A stretch of 64,000 bases of DNA from an uncultured Prevotellaceae bacterium (lineage in GTDB: Bacteria > Bacteroidota > Bacteroidia > Bacteroidales > Bacteroidaceae), in the NCBI GenBank assembly GCA_900321425.1, contig ONWA01000002.1, positions 1 through 64,000 of the forward strand, written 5' to 3'. Below are positions 1 through 8,256 of the stretch, one piece after another. Within the stretch, counting starts at the first letter, position 1. The number at the start of each line of letters is the position of its first letter. The translations under genes and the position numbers were made by a program. Below the pieces are notes generated by a model. The model made no database searches. It worked only from the letters and a program-made list of their open reading frames with translations, and was not told the origin of the DNA.

Positions 1-9
1 ACAGTTTTT

Positions 10-184
10 TGCTTATTTCCTGATGTGGTTGACAGCCGTTTTACTGGATAAGTTGACAGTCTTCCTGACATCGTTGACAGCATTCCTGGTTTCGTTGACT
101 TATCTCTCTGATTAGGTTGTCTGCTTTCCTGCTTTTGTTGTCTCTTTTCCCGGGTTAGTGGACTTCGTACTGGAAACGTTGACC
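10..184. repeat. array of eight degenerate ~21-bp repeats
   Basis: Eight units carry a GTTGACA-like core at 28, 52, 73, 94, 116, 137, 158 and 178, so the period is 20-24 bp and mostly 21. The preceding half of most units reads roughly TTTCCTG followed by six or seven variable bases. The array runs into the start of the Bro-N pseudogene. Read in one frame it would give a short heptapeptide repeat (VDSIPGF-like), but stops interrupt that frame, so a DNA-level role or simple decay is more likely. It may continue left of the window. Confidence 0.7.
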
Positions 185-640
185 AAGAAACAAGCGATTC
201 AACTATTTGAAGAGCGCAAAGTGCGCACTGTTTGGGGCGACGAGCAGGAGAAATGGTATTTCTCTATTGTTGATGTATGTGGAGTGCTGACTGATAGTAA
301 AGATGCGCTAACAGCACGAAAGTACTGGAACAAACTGAAACAGCGTTTGAAAGAAGAAGGAATGAAACGGTGACAAATTGTCACCAGTTGAAAATGCGTG
401 CTGATGGTAAGATGCGCCTAACAGATGTTGTTGATACTGAGCAGCTTTTCCGCATCATACAGTAAATCCCGTCTAAAAAAGCAGAACCCTTCAAGCAGTG
501 GATTGCAGAGGTGGCAAAGAAAGCGGCAGTGTGGCTAAGGCGGCCCGCAAACAACTGGAGATCAAGCAGGGGTGTAGTGTCATGACTAAGGATAAGGCCA
601 GCGATTATCTACTGCGCGAAAATGATGATGGAAAATCTCA
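158..640 (+). pseudogene. decayed Bro-N / DinD-like gene
   Basis: The first 71 codons (158-373) read like the start of a Bro-N/DNA-damage-inducible-D type protein, with EKWYFSIVDVCGVLT and RKYWNKLKQRL. The frame is then lost. The continuation (TVTNCHQLKM, then LTDVVDTEQLFRIIQ) lies in another frame and meets a TAA at 463-465, where relatives have serine. After IPSKKAEPFKQW the middle of the family is missing and the sequence jumps to the C-terminal SVAKAARKQLEIKQG stretch, in a third frame from about 515. Two frameshifts, one stop and one internal deletion make a functional product very unlikely. Family assignment is from recalled motifs. Confidence 0.75.
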
Positions 641-694
641 AAAACAGCCAAATTTGTCTATTTCTGAAGAAAAACAGTCACAAAACAGCCAAAT

Positions 695-901
695 TTGTCT
701 GTTTCTGAATTCCCAACAATGCTTACTTGGAATGTGTATCATGCCATCAAGCTGAATCGCAAGGCGAAGTATTCTTGGCTGGCCGACAACCTCGGAGTCA
801 GTGAACGTACTATTCAACGTGCAATAGACGATTTGAAGGAACTGGGATACCTCAACAAGGAGCACTCAAAGATTAAAGGTGAGTGGCAGCTGTTGAAATG
901 A
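695..901 (+). CDS. small winged-helix domain protein or remnant
   Basis: The 68-residue ORF contains a clear helix-turn-helix (WLADNLGVSERTIQRAIDDL) followed by ELGYLNKE and a short wing ending GEWQLL. This resembles the isolated C-terminal winged-helix domain of larger Schlafen-like AlbA/ATP-binding regulators, or a phage replication-control HTH. No convincing ribosome-binding site or promoter is visible, and it directly follows the Bro-N pseudogene, so it may be the remnant of a longer gene rather than a functional small regulator. Confidence 0.45.
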   Translation: MSVSEFPTMLTWNVYHAIKLNRKAKYSWLADNLGVSERTIQRAIDDLKELGYLNKEHSKIKGEWQLLK

Positions 902-1029
902 TAAACCAGTGAAATATAAAGTACAATTGAGAACGATGGAGAAATAATCATAGTAGAATAAGATCTATGTGTATACTCATCATCAGTTTTTGATATTATT
1001 TCTGAGCTACGCTCTTAGATACTCACGTT

Positions 1030-1100
1030 GACTTCGTCTCCCTCACTCGCGACTCGGCATAGTTTAAGCGAACTTATCTCTGCCCTCACTGCTCCTTCGG
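1030..1100 (-). repeat. dispersed palindrome-rich intergenic repeat, copy 1
   Basis: Read on the minus strand this segment (GAGCAG, GGCAGAG, TAAACTATGCCGAG, then GCGAGTGAG) resembles the plus-strand segment at 9094-9165 (GAGCGAG, ACAGAG, TTGAGCTATGTCGAG, then CGTGAG). The two copies are in opposite orientation and both non-coding, which is how a dispersed intergenic element would look. Confidence 0.45.
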
Positions 1101-1121
1101 CTCAGAAAATTCCAAATAAAT

Positions 1122-1152
1122 TTTGAATTTCGTTCGCTTATTCGTATCTTTG
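1122..1152 (+). promoter_or_regulatory. promoter of the split R-M-like operon
   Basis: A TTTG (-33) at 1122-1125 is followed after 19 bp by TATCTTTG (-7) at 1145-1152, the Bacteroidota sigma-A consensus and spacing. Transcription would start about 1160, only ~15 nt before the ATG at 1174. Confidence 0.75.
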
Positions 1153-1173
1153 CAAGCTAAGAATTGAGTGCAT

Positions 1174-2178
1174 ATGTACGGCATAGATATAAAAGAAGAC
1201 GAATTGCTAGCAATGGACGGCGGTATTCTTGACACGCTACTCATTGACAGGACTACAGGTAAGAATATTATCTGGGCGACGGACGACTATGCCTCAATGG
1301 GTGATTCCTATACCTTCTCCAAGCACATTACCCCAGAGCTGATAACTGGAGAGAATCAGAATATCATACAGCCACGTGTGACGAAGAATGAGGAGGAAAG
1401 GAAAAAGAGAGTCAGAAAGATGGCTGAGGTGTTTACTCCCTCTTGGATTTGCAATGATATGAATAACGGCATTGATGAAAAATGGTTTAATCGTAAGTCA
1501 GTATTTAATATCGTTACCACAGAACAAGGGATGCATCTTTGGACTCCTACGGCAGAAAAGGTGAATTTCCCAGAGGGAAAGACATGGCAGGAGTATGTTA
1601 GCATGGGTGTGATAGAAATCACATGCGGCGAGGCTCCTTTTTTAGCTAGTCGCTACGATACTGTGACAGGCGAGGTTATTACTGATTTAAGCAGACGCAT
1701 TGGATGGCTCGACAGGAAACTACGCATTGTTAACGAGAACACCACTACTCGCAAAGACTGGCTCTATTGGGCGAAGATGGCTTTCAAAGGGACGCTTGGA
1801 TTTGAGTGGCAAGGGGATAATCTGCTGTTGGCACGTGAAAATCTTCTGATGTCATTCTTCGATTACTATGAGGACAGATTTAGTGAGAGTCCCGCCATTG
1901 ATGATGTTAAAGATATTGCAGAAATCATTTCTTGGAACATCTTCCAGATGGATGGCTTGAAGTTCGTGATTCCTCGAAGTTGTCATACTCAAGTTGAAGA
2001 AACAAAGGACTTAATGACAGGTGAAATTATTCGTAAAGAAATTCCTTGTCTTGGCTGTAAGAAAGGGCTTATACACAAGCACAACGGCATTTATGTGAAA
2101 ATGATGGATTGGGATACAGGTGAACCCATTTATTTCCACAAGTACAACGGACTGGCTAAGAAAGAAAGATTGTCATGA
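1174..2178 (+). CDS. N-terminal half of a split DNA adenine methyltransferase (R-M-like)
   Basis: This protein of about 334 residues carries the AdoMet-binding half of a gamma-type N6-adenine methyltransferase. It has a motif X-like FTPSW near residue 88, motif I as ITCGEAPFL near 150 and a motif II-like NLLLARENLL near 217. No NPPY/NPPF motif IV is present. That catalytic motif is found in the next gene, whose ATG overlaps this stop codon (ATGA), so the two products are probably made together and complement each other. ATG 1174 is preferred over the GTG at 1168 because the promoter leaves a very short leader. The C-terminal part has a possible zinc-binding Cys pair (CLGC). The expected role is target methylation in a restriction-modification or related defence unit. 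Confidence 0.7.
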   Translation: MYGIDIKEDELLAMDGGILDTLLIDRTTGKNIIWATDDYASMGDSYTFSKHITPELITGENQNIIQPRVTKNEEERKKRVRKMAEVFTPSWICNDMNNGIDEKWFNRKSVFNIVTTEQGMHLWTPTAEKVNFPEGKTWQEYVSMGVIEITCGEAPFLASRYDTVTGEVITDLSRRIGWLDRKLRIVNENTTTRKDWLYWAKMAFKGTLGFEWQGDNLLLARENLLMSFFDYYEDRFSESPAIDDVKDIAEIISWNIFQMDGLKFVIPRSCHTQVEETKDLMTGEIIRKEIPCLGCKKGLIHKHNGIYVKMMDWDTGEPIYFHKYNGLAKKERLS

Positions 2179-5100
2179 ATACAGAAATAGTCGATAAAAT
2201 CATCATCGGTCGCGTAGAGCCACATATCTACGCGTTTAAAACAGATACCATACCGTCTTATACCAAGATAGGAGATACTTATAGGCCTGTTAATGTGCGA
2301 ATCGACGAGTGGAAAAGTAAATATGAAAACATCATCAAGCTGTGCCAAGAGAGTGCTTTAGTCAACGAGGAGACTTATTTTCGAGACTATGCCGTACACG
2401 ATTATCTTAAAAACAAAGGATATAATCAGTTAAAACCTGATCAAGTGCCTCCTGGTATTTATTACTCCAGTGAATTTTATGAGGGTGTAGAAAGGGAAGA
2501 AGTAAGGAATGCTATTGCTGAAATTAAATCAAAATACGGTATTCCTGATAGTCCTTACACATACTATAATGTAGAGGATAGGTTACCTCAGGCTGAACAA
2601 GATTATGAGCGGACAGAGCCCTGGGAACCACGCAATAATCAAAAACCTGTAATTGACAACTTTGTTACTGCATGGAAGGCTGGAAGAAATAATCTTCTGA
2701 TGTATGCTGTGATGCGCTTTGGAAAGACTTTTACTGCGCTTTGTTGCGCAAAAGCAATGGATGCAAAGCTTGTTGTGGTTGTGTCTGGAAAAACGTCTGT
2801 CAGGCAGGAATGGAAAGAGAATGTTCAGCGTCCATTGATATTTGAAGGATACACGTTCGTCGATGTAAAGAAACTAAGAGATAAAAATCCTTTATTAATA
2901 TCAGAAACTTTACAATTGGAGGGAGGAAACAACAGGGTTGTAGTTTTTCTTACGCTGCAGGACTTGTTAGGTGAGAAGATTAAGGATTGGCACAAAGACT
3001 TATTCGGCCTTAACGTCCAAGGTAAAATCGACTTGCTAATAATCGATGAGACACACTTTGCTGCACGTTCAGCAAAGACTGGCGCCGTTTTGCTCAATGA
3101 GGCAACTGCGAAGAAGGAGGAAGAGGGTGATGACGAATCGATGGAGGAGTTGGACGCTGCAATAAAAGTGTTCAAGCCTAAGATGAAGCTCCACTTGTCG
3201 GGTACCCCTTACCGCATCATGCTCAACGGTGAGTTTAAGAAAGAAGACATTATCGCCACTGTTCAATATAGGGACATTTACGATGCGAAACAAGACTGGT
3301 ATAACGACGAGAATAATCTTGAACGCGACGAATGGGATAACCCTTACTACGGTTTTCCACAAATGGTACGCTTTGCTTTCCATCCTAACGAATCAGCTAA
3401 GACAAAGTTGAATCAAATGCGTAAGGATGGGAAAGAATACAACCTGAACGAGTTGTTCAGCCCCCTTTCCATGAGTAAGAGCAATCCGAACCACAGAAAG
3501 TTCAAGCACGAGAAAGAAGTCATAGACTTGTTACAGGCTATTGATGGCAAAAAAGAGGATAAAAACATCTTCGCTTTTCTTAATTACGACAAGATAACAG
3601 AAGGCGCCAAGATGTGCAGGCATATTGTTATGGTGCTGCCTTGGAGAGCATCGTGCGACGCTATGGAGGCTTTACTGAAACAGAATGCATTTTTCAACAA
3701 GTTCAAACGCTATACAGTTCTGAACATATCTGGTTTTGATTGCCCTCAGGAATTCTGCAATAGTGACTATTCCAAAAACATAAAGGCTTTTATTGACGAT
3801 TGCGAGTCTAAGGACAAAAGAACAATCACCCTCACTGTTGGTAAGATGCTGACGGGCAGCACAGTAAAGGAATGGGATACTATGATATTCATGAAGGACA
3901 CATCATCGCCCCAAGAGTACGACCAAGCCATCTACCGACTTCAAAGCCAGTATGTAAAGACGATTAAGTGGGATGCTACCTCGAAGCAGCCTGAAGGAAA
4001 GGAGGAGTTTGTTAGCAGAGACATGAAACCCCAGACGCTTCTTGTCGATTTCGATCCGTTCAGAATGTTCCGATTGCAGTACTCAAATGCCGTTATTGCC
4101 AACGCTGCTGTCGATGGCACAAAAGGAAATGATGCCATTAAAGATACATTAAGACGAGATATTACCATTTCTCCTATCATATATGTGAACCTAGGTAAAA
4201 TCGAGCAGATTACAGAAAATGACATTGTCAATGCGATAAGGAAATACGACAAAAACAAGAGTGTATTAGAAGAAGCTCGTGATGTATTCATTGATGAAGG
4301 CTTGTTGGCATTTGACGAGTTGAAGAACATTATTTCCCAGCAGGCAGAGATAACAAACCTGCAAAACATGTTTAAGCACGATCCATATGCTGGAGAGGGT
4401 ACAGATATTGACGGTAACACCGATGGTGAAGGCAAATCAACTAAAAACGGAAACAAAAATGACCAAAAGTCTGCCAGTAAAGAAGACGAACTGAAAACGT
4501 TAGGAAGGAAACTTCAAACCTATTATTTCAAGATATTGCTGTATGCATATTTGTCCGACTATAATGAAAAGTCATTGGCCGATGTTATTAACAACATTGA
4601 GAAATATGAGGATTGCCAACGAATAGCCCGAAATATCATGTTGGACCTTCATACTCTAAAGTTGATACAAAAACATATCAACTACATCTGCCTGTCGAAT
4701 CTGGATAATAAGATTAATAATGTTGATGACCTTGGTAATGATTCTTCTGCTGACGTTGAAACAGCTTTAAAAAAGTTCTCCCGCCTGTCGAAGAATATTA
4801 TTGTCACGCCAATTGATAAGGCCCAAGAAATGGTGGATAATTTACCTGATGATTTGAGTGCAGATTCTCGTTTCCTTAATATCGCTGGCAAAACAGGTGA
4901 GTTTGAGTATGCTCTTATTAACAGGTATAAAGAAGCCGTAAAAAAGAATATCTACACTTTACCCCTTAATGGAGTAACATACGAGTGTACACTGAAAATG
5001 TTCAAGCTTTTAGGAATTCCAACAGAAAACATTATAACAGGTTTTTATTCGTATGATTTGATTGATAATAACAAAAAAGAAGATTATATAAAACGATTGA

Positions 5101-6149
5101 AAGATATGAAATTCAACGCAATCATAGGGAACCCACCGTATAATTCGGATATTGTGGGCGACGGAAATGGTTCTGATCCTTTGTATCATTTGTTTGTGGA
5201 TTTGGGTATGTCTCTGACATCTGAAGGCATGCTCATCCATCCGGCACGTTTCCTTTTCAATGCGGGAAAGACCCCAAAGGACTGGAATCAGAAAATGCTG
5301 AACGACCCACATTTCAAAGTTGCAAACTATTGGGTTAAAAGTTCCGATGTTTTTCCCGACGTAGAGATAAATGGCGGCATAGTAATATCTCTTTGGAACA
5401 AACATGAGCACTATGGAAAGATTGGGTTTTTCTCACCGTATAAAGAACTACATTCGATATACGATAAAGTAAAATCAAAAGAAGAATCACCATTCTCAAG
5501 CATCGTTGGTCCAAGAGAGCTGTACGGTCTAACTGATGAGTTGTATAAGGAACACCCTGAAATGGAAGGCAGGCAAAGCAAAGGCCATAAATATAGTCTG
5601 GGGGCTAATATTTTCAGTATATTCCCTGAATTGTTCTATGAGAAGAAGCCCGAAGACGATAATGACTATGTATTAATCTATGGTCGCAGGAATAACCAAA
5701 GATGCAGTATGTGGTTCAAGAGATCATATATAACTACCGCTGACAATCTTTCGAAGTACAAGGTCGTCATATCAAAGGCTGACGGAGCTGCAGGGAAGAT
5801 AGGCAATCCCATACCAGCCCGTGTGCTTGGAAGAGTGGAAATAGGAGAGCCGGATCTCGCTTACACAGACACCTTTATAGGAATTGGGTGTTTTGACACA
5901 TTGGATGAGGCTGAAGCTTGCAAGAAGTATGTTATGAGCCGTTTTGCCCGTACCATGCTATGTACTATAAAGGTAACGCAGGATAATTCCAAGGAATTGT
6001 GGGCAAACGTTCCTATGCAGGACTTTACTTCATCCTCTGACATTGATTGGAGTCGAAGTATCTCCGATATCGACCGCGAGCTCTACGCAAAGTACGGACT
6101 GACAGATACTGAAATTGCTTTTGTTGAGTCTATGATTAAAGCAATATAG
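2175..6149 (+). CDS. GIY-YIG-like nuclease / SF2 helicase / methyltransferase C-half fusion
   Basis: 1324 residues. The N-terminus looks like a GIY-YIG (T5orf172-like) nuclease, with IYAF at 18-21, KIGDTYRPVNVRIDEW at 31-46 and a possible catalytic glutamate in the NEETYFRDYAVH segment near 64-75. An SF2 helicase follows: Walker A-like MRFGKT near 180-185, DETH at 291-294, SGTPYR near 342-347, and a motif VI-like QAIYRLQSQ near 595. The last third contains NPPYN (986-990), motif IV of Eco57I-type adenine methylases, then a target-recognition-like region. AdoMet-binding motifs X and I are absent here but present in the upstream overlapping gene. The protein therefore looks like the restriction plus catalytic-methylase component of a two-subunit R-M system. 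Activity is inferred, not shown. Confidence 0.75.
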   Translation: MNTEIVDKIIIGRVEPHIYAFKTDTIPSYTKIGDTYRPVNVRIDEWKSKYENIIKLCQESALVNEETYFRDYAVHDYLKNKGYNQLKPDQVPPGIYYSSEFYEGVEREEVRNAIAEIKSKYGIPDSPYTYYNVEDRLPQAEQDYERTEPWEPRNNQKPVIDNFVTAWKAGRNNLLMYAVMRFGKTFTALCCAKAMDAKLVVVVSGKTSVRQEWKENVQRPLIFEGYTFVDVKKLRDKNPLLISETLQLEGGNNRVVVFLTLQDLLGEKIKDWHKDLFGLNVQGKIDLLIIDETHFAARSAKTGAVLLNEATAKKEEEGDDESMEELDAAIKVFKPKMKLHLSGTPYRIMLNGEFKKEDIIATVQYRDIYDAKQDWYNDENNLERDEWDNPYYGFPQMVRFAFHPNESAKTKLNQMRKDGKEYNLNELFSPLSMSKSNPNHRKFKHEKEVIDLLQAIDGKKEDKNIFAFLNYDKITEGAKMCRHIVMVLPWRASCDAMEALLKQNAFFNKFKRYTVLNISGFDCPQEFCNSDYSKNIKAFIDDCESKDKRTITLTVGKMLTGSTVKEWDTMIFMKDTSSPQEYDQAIYRLQSQYVKTIKWDATSKQPEGKEEFVSRDMKPQTLLVDFDPFRMFRLQYSNAVIANAAVDGTKGNDAIKDTLRRDITISPIIYVNLGKIEQITENDIVNAIRKYDKNKSVLEEARDVFIDEGLLAFDELKNIISQQAEITNLQNMFKHDPYAGEGTDIDGNTDGEGKSTKNGNKNDQKSASKEDELKTLGRKLQTYYFKILLYAYLSDYNEKSLADVINNIEKYEDCQRIARNIMLDLHTLKLIQKHINYICLSNLDNKINNVDDLGNDSSADVETALKKFSRLSKNIIVTPIDKAQEMVDNLPDDLSADSRFLNIAGKTGEFEYALINRYKEAVKKNIYTLPLNGVTYECTLKMFKLLGIPTENIITGFYSYDLIDNNKKEDYIKRLKDMKFNAIIGNPPYNSDIVGDGNGSDPLYHLFVDLGMSLTSEGMLIHPARFLFNAGKTPKDWNQKMLNDPHFKVANYWVKSSDVFPDVEINGGIVISLWNKHEHYGKIGFFSPYKELHSIYDKVKSKEESPFSSIVGPRELYGLTDELYKEHPEMEGRQSKGHKYSLGANIFSIFPELFYEKKPEDDNDYVLIYGRRNNQRCSMWFKRSYITTADNLSKYKVVISKADGAAGKIGNPIPARVLGRVEIGEPDLAYTDTFIGIGCFDTLDEAEACKKYVMSRFARTMLCTIKVTQDNSKELWANVPMQDFTSSSDIDWSRSISDIDRELYAKYGLTDTEIAFVESMIKAI

Positions 6150-6429
6150 AAATCACACGAAGCGAAATCCTATTTTTACAAGAATGATTATTTCATCAGT
6201 ATGACAAAATATAGTAATTTTATAAAATAAGGAGTGAAGGACTCTGCAAGGGAGATTCGCTTGTCTCTGGAACGTCCGACTTCTGATGTCACTCGTGAAG
6301 AGGCATTGAGGCAGGTAGAAATGCTAAATGCAGTAAACGAAGTTCATTATATCAAGAAATAATAATTTAGTTGTGAAATCTAGACGGAAAGTAAGAAGAA
6401 TAAATCCATAACAGAACAAATCATATAAT
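6150..6429. other. intergenic gap with a 42-codon ORF
   Basis: The gap contains one short open frame (6234-6362, listed separately). No terminator with a clear stem and T-tract and no strong TAnnTTTG promoter is visible in the rest. Confidence 0.5.
6234..6362 (+). pseudogene. 42-codon ORF, probable C-terminal gene remnant
   Basis: An open frame starting at GTG 6234, directly after an in-frame TAA, reads VKDSAREIRLSLERP and ends NEVHYIKK at 6362. The composition looks like real protein (charged, helical) but it is too short to place in a family. AAGGAG lies only a few bases upstream of the GTG. The best guess is the tail of a gene whose front was lost, though a small expressed protein cannot be excluded. 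Confidence 0.3.
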
Positions 6430-7098
6430 ATGGGAATAATAAATTTCACAATCACAAAGCGTGATGGTTCGAAAGACCGTTTATCGTTAGACAAGATTAT
6501 GGGTGCCATCTGTAAGGCTTTTGAAAATACAAATCAGACAGCAGATTTAGGCACAGTTAGCAAAATCATCGGTCGTCTGGATATTAAGGATGGCATGACC
6601 CCATTTGATATTCAGCATGAACTAGAGCATGTGTTGCTTTCAGCCCCAGTCCATAGAGTAATTGAATCAAGAAAGTATGACAGGAGGCATGATAATCCCG
6701 GACGCCCCGAAGTGACGCGAGTATGCGCACTATTACCCGACTGGAAGGTAGTGGCCTTATTAAGGAGAATCGGGAAACGATTGATGGGGTTTTATAACAA
6801 ACCGCTTCAGTTAATCACCTGCTACTATCTGGCTTTATTTGCACTGCTAAAAACGGAAAGTTGCACAGGTAAAATAAGATATTACTGGCAATTGCTGGTT
6901 AAGCATATTAAAGGATTCAAAATACCTGCACTAAGGACTGTGCAAGATGCCATAGACAAACTCTCTAATTGGAGGAACAATATTAAGAAGTTGGTATTTA
7001 CAGCCGCTGAAAAACTGAAATATAGAGCTTGGTCAAAATTACAAGATATGATAGAAGAATTATTGCCTGACCTTGAGCCAGCATTTAAAGCAGCCTAA
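6430..7098 (+). CDS. ATP-cone domain protein with unrelated C-terminus
   Basis: 222 residues. Residues 1 to about 75 look like the ATP-cone regulatory domain of ribonucleotide reductases and NrdR (ITKRDGSKDRLSLDKIMGAI, then TVSKIIGRL and MTPFDIQHELEHVL). Homology to reductases stops there and no reductase catalytic domain follows. Residues ~95-222 form a helical, basic region (YYWQLLVKHIKGFKIPALRT; ends EELLPDLEPAFKAA) that I recall only as a Bacteroidales protein of unknown function, possibly DUF6043. A Rho-independent terminator follows at 7190. Either the cone was fused to a new partner or two gene fragments were joined. Confidence 0.5.
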   Translation: MGIINFTITKRDGSKDRLSLDKIMGAICKAFENTNQTADLGTVSKIIGRLDIKDGMTPFDIQHELEHVLLSAPVHRVIESRKYDRRHDNPGRPEVTRVCALLPDWKVVALLRRIGKRLMGFYNKPLQLITCYYLALFALLKTESCTGKIRYYWQLLVKHIKGFKIPALRTVQDAIDKLSNWRNNIKKLVFTAAEKLKYRAWSKLQDMIEELLPDLEPAFKAA

Positions 7099-7189
7099 TA
7101 ACAAATAAGTTTGCATGTAAAGATTGACTTCATTTACTATGACCCGCCATACGTTTGATACCATTTAGACCATATTATTTCGCTTTTTG

Positions 7190-7222
7190 GCGGAATCAGT
7201 AATCACTGGTTCCGCTTTTTTT
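7190..7222 (+). terminator. Rho-independent terminator after the ATP-cone gene
   Basis: An 11-bp stem, GCGGAATCAGT (7190-7200) with ACTGGTTCCGC (7205-7215), one G-T wobble and an AATC loop, is followed by seven T. Confidence 0.85.
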
Positions 7223-7675
7223 ATGCGCATAATTTAAGTGATATTAAACGCAAAAAGTCTTTGAAAAATCCTTTTTACCTTTGTACCCGCGTTTGGAAGC
7301 GATTCCATTTGTGGGCTTTTTGTTTGCCCTTGACAACGGAACAACCTTTGTGTATATTGATACAAACAGCTGAAGTTTATTGTTGGGAGGCAAGATGAAC
7401 CACGAAATCCCTTGGGGATTAAGTGGAGTCGAAAGGACAGGAATCGACAGGAATCGACACGAATCGACACGAATCGACAGGAATCGAAAAACCGAGGATT
7501 TTGACTTTAGTAATTTTGCAGCAAAACAAAAAGTAAACCACTGAGGATGATTCCTCGGTATTATATAATAACTAAATGGTCGAATTAGGAGCGACCGGTT
7601 GAGTGAACGGGCGAAGGAAGTCCTGCAGGTGAAAAGACGTCAATTCTGGAACTTCTTCCTCACGAACTCAACGAA
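7223..7675 (+). promoter_or_regulatory. long non-coding leader with tandem repeats and hairpins
   Basis: No convincing gene lies in these ~450 bases. A TACCTTTG box at 7276-7283 and a TAATTTTG box at 7511-7518 could be -7 promoter elements, but neither has a well-spaced -33 TTTG. A 10-bp tandem repeat (7441-7488) and several hairpins follow: GAGGA-TGAT-TCCTC near 7544, GGTCG-CGACC near 7578-7595, and a long one closed by GTTGAGT (7598-7604) with ACTCAAC (7666-7672). The last ends four bases before the next ATG, so it could control translation of the downstream gene. Confidence 0.45.
7441..7488. repeat. 10-bp tandem repeat GAATCGACAS
   Basis: Almost five head-to-tail copies of GAATCGACAG/GAATCGACAC, preceded by a degenerate copy (GAGTCGAAAG) at about 7427-7436. 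Repeats are contiguous with no spacers, so this is not a CRISPR. Confidence 0.85.
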
Positions 7676-8140
7676 ATGAGAAACTTAAGAAAAGTCCATC
7701 CAGAGGACTTTGACGTGAAGCAGTTAGAGAAGTGGTGTCGTGAAGGAAAGCTTTTCGTAGTTCTCGAGCCTGATACTGACTCCAATGCGTACGGGCGCGA
7801 AGTGCTTGACTATGTCCAACGGATTAACGGCTTTGCTACCGAGAATTGGAAAGAGAAAATAGACAATCTCTGGAATGCTATCGTAGAAGCACCTTGCTTC
7901 AAGGATATTCTTATGATGAAGAACGGGGTACAAAGAGGTCATATCAACAAGTATTCCGTTACGAACCTTATATGCCGAATGCAGAATACAGGAGTGTACC
8001 GTCAGGATGTTTCCATGTTGTCTCTGCACCTGAAGTTAGAGGGGGTTGAGAAGAAGAATAAATATTATAAATCATCAGGAAACTACGAACTGAGCAGGGA
8101 TGCAAAAGCATGCTTGAGGCAACTTTTACGAGGAGTCTAA
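7676..8140 (+). CDS. hypothetical protein, first gene of the primase island
   Basis: 154 residues, soluble, no signal peptide or membrane segment. I do not recognise the family. The N-terminus is acidic/aromatic (EDFDVKQLEKWCREGKLFVV). The C-terminal part is basic, with a helix-rich region ending SRDAKACLRQLLRGV. The ATG sits four bases after a long hairpin, and a GAAGGAAG purine run is buried inside that hairpin, so translation may depend on leader folding. It is followed, in the same direction, by genes for a Cys-rich protein, an M15 peptidase and a primase-helicase. Confidence 0.6.
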   Translation: MRNLRKVHPEDFDVKQLEKWCREGKLFVVLEPDTDSNAYGREVLDYVQRINGFATENWKEKIDNLWNAIVEAPCFKDILMMKNGVQRGHINKYSVTNLICRMQNTGVYRQDVSMLSLHLKLEGVEKKNKYYKSSGNYELSRDAKACLRQLLRGV

Positions 8141-8150
8141 GATTTTTAAA

Positions 8151-8180
8151 TTTAGCCCTTAAAATAATGCACTACTTTTG
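8151..8180 (+). promoter_or_regulatory. possible promoter of the Cys-rich ORF
   Basis: TTTA (8151-8154), 18 bp, then TACTTTTG (8173-8180), close to the Bacteroidota consensus. Transcription would start about 70 nt before the ATG at 8257. Confidence 0.5.
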
Positions 8181-8256
8181 CTCTCGAAATCAGTTGAAAC
8201 GGGTCTCGATAAACACCCAAATACGCTGGATTCGCAATTCACATTAATAATTAAAG

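Noticed and set aside
7441..7488. possible CRISPR
   Set aside because: Repeat units of 10 bp are directly joined with no spacers and no cas gene is in the window.
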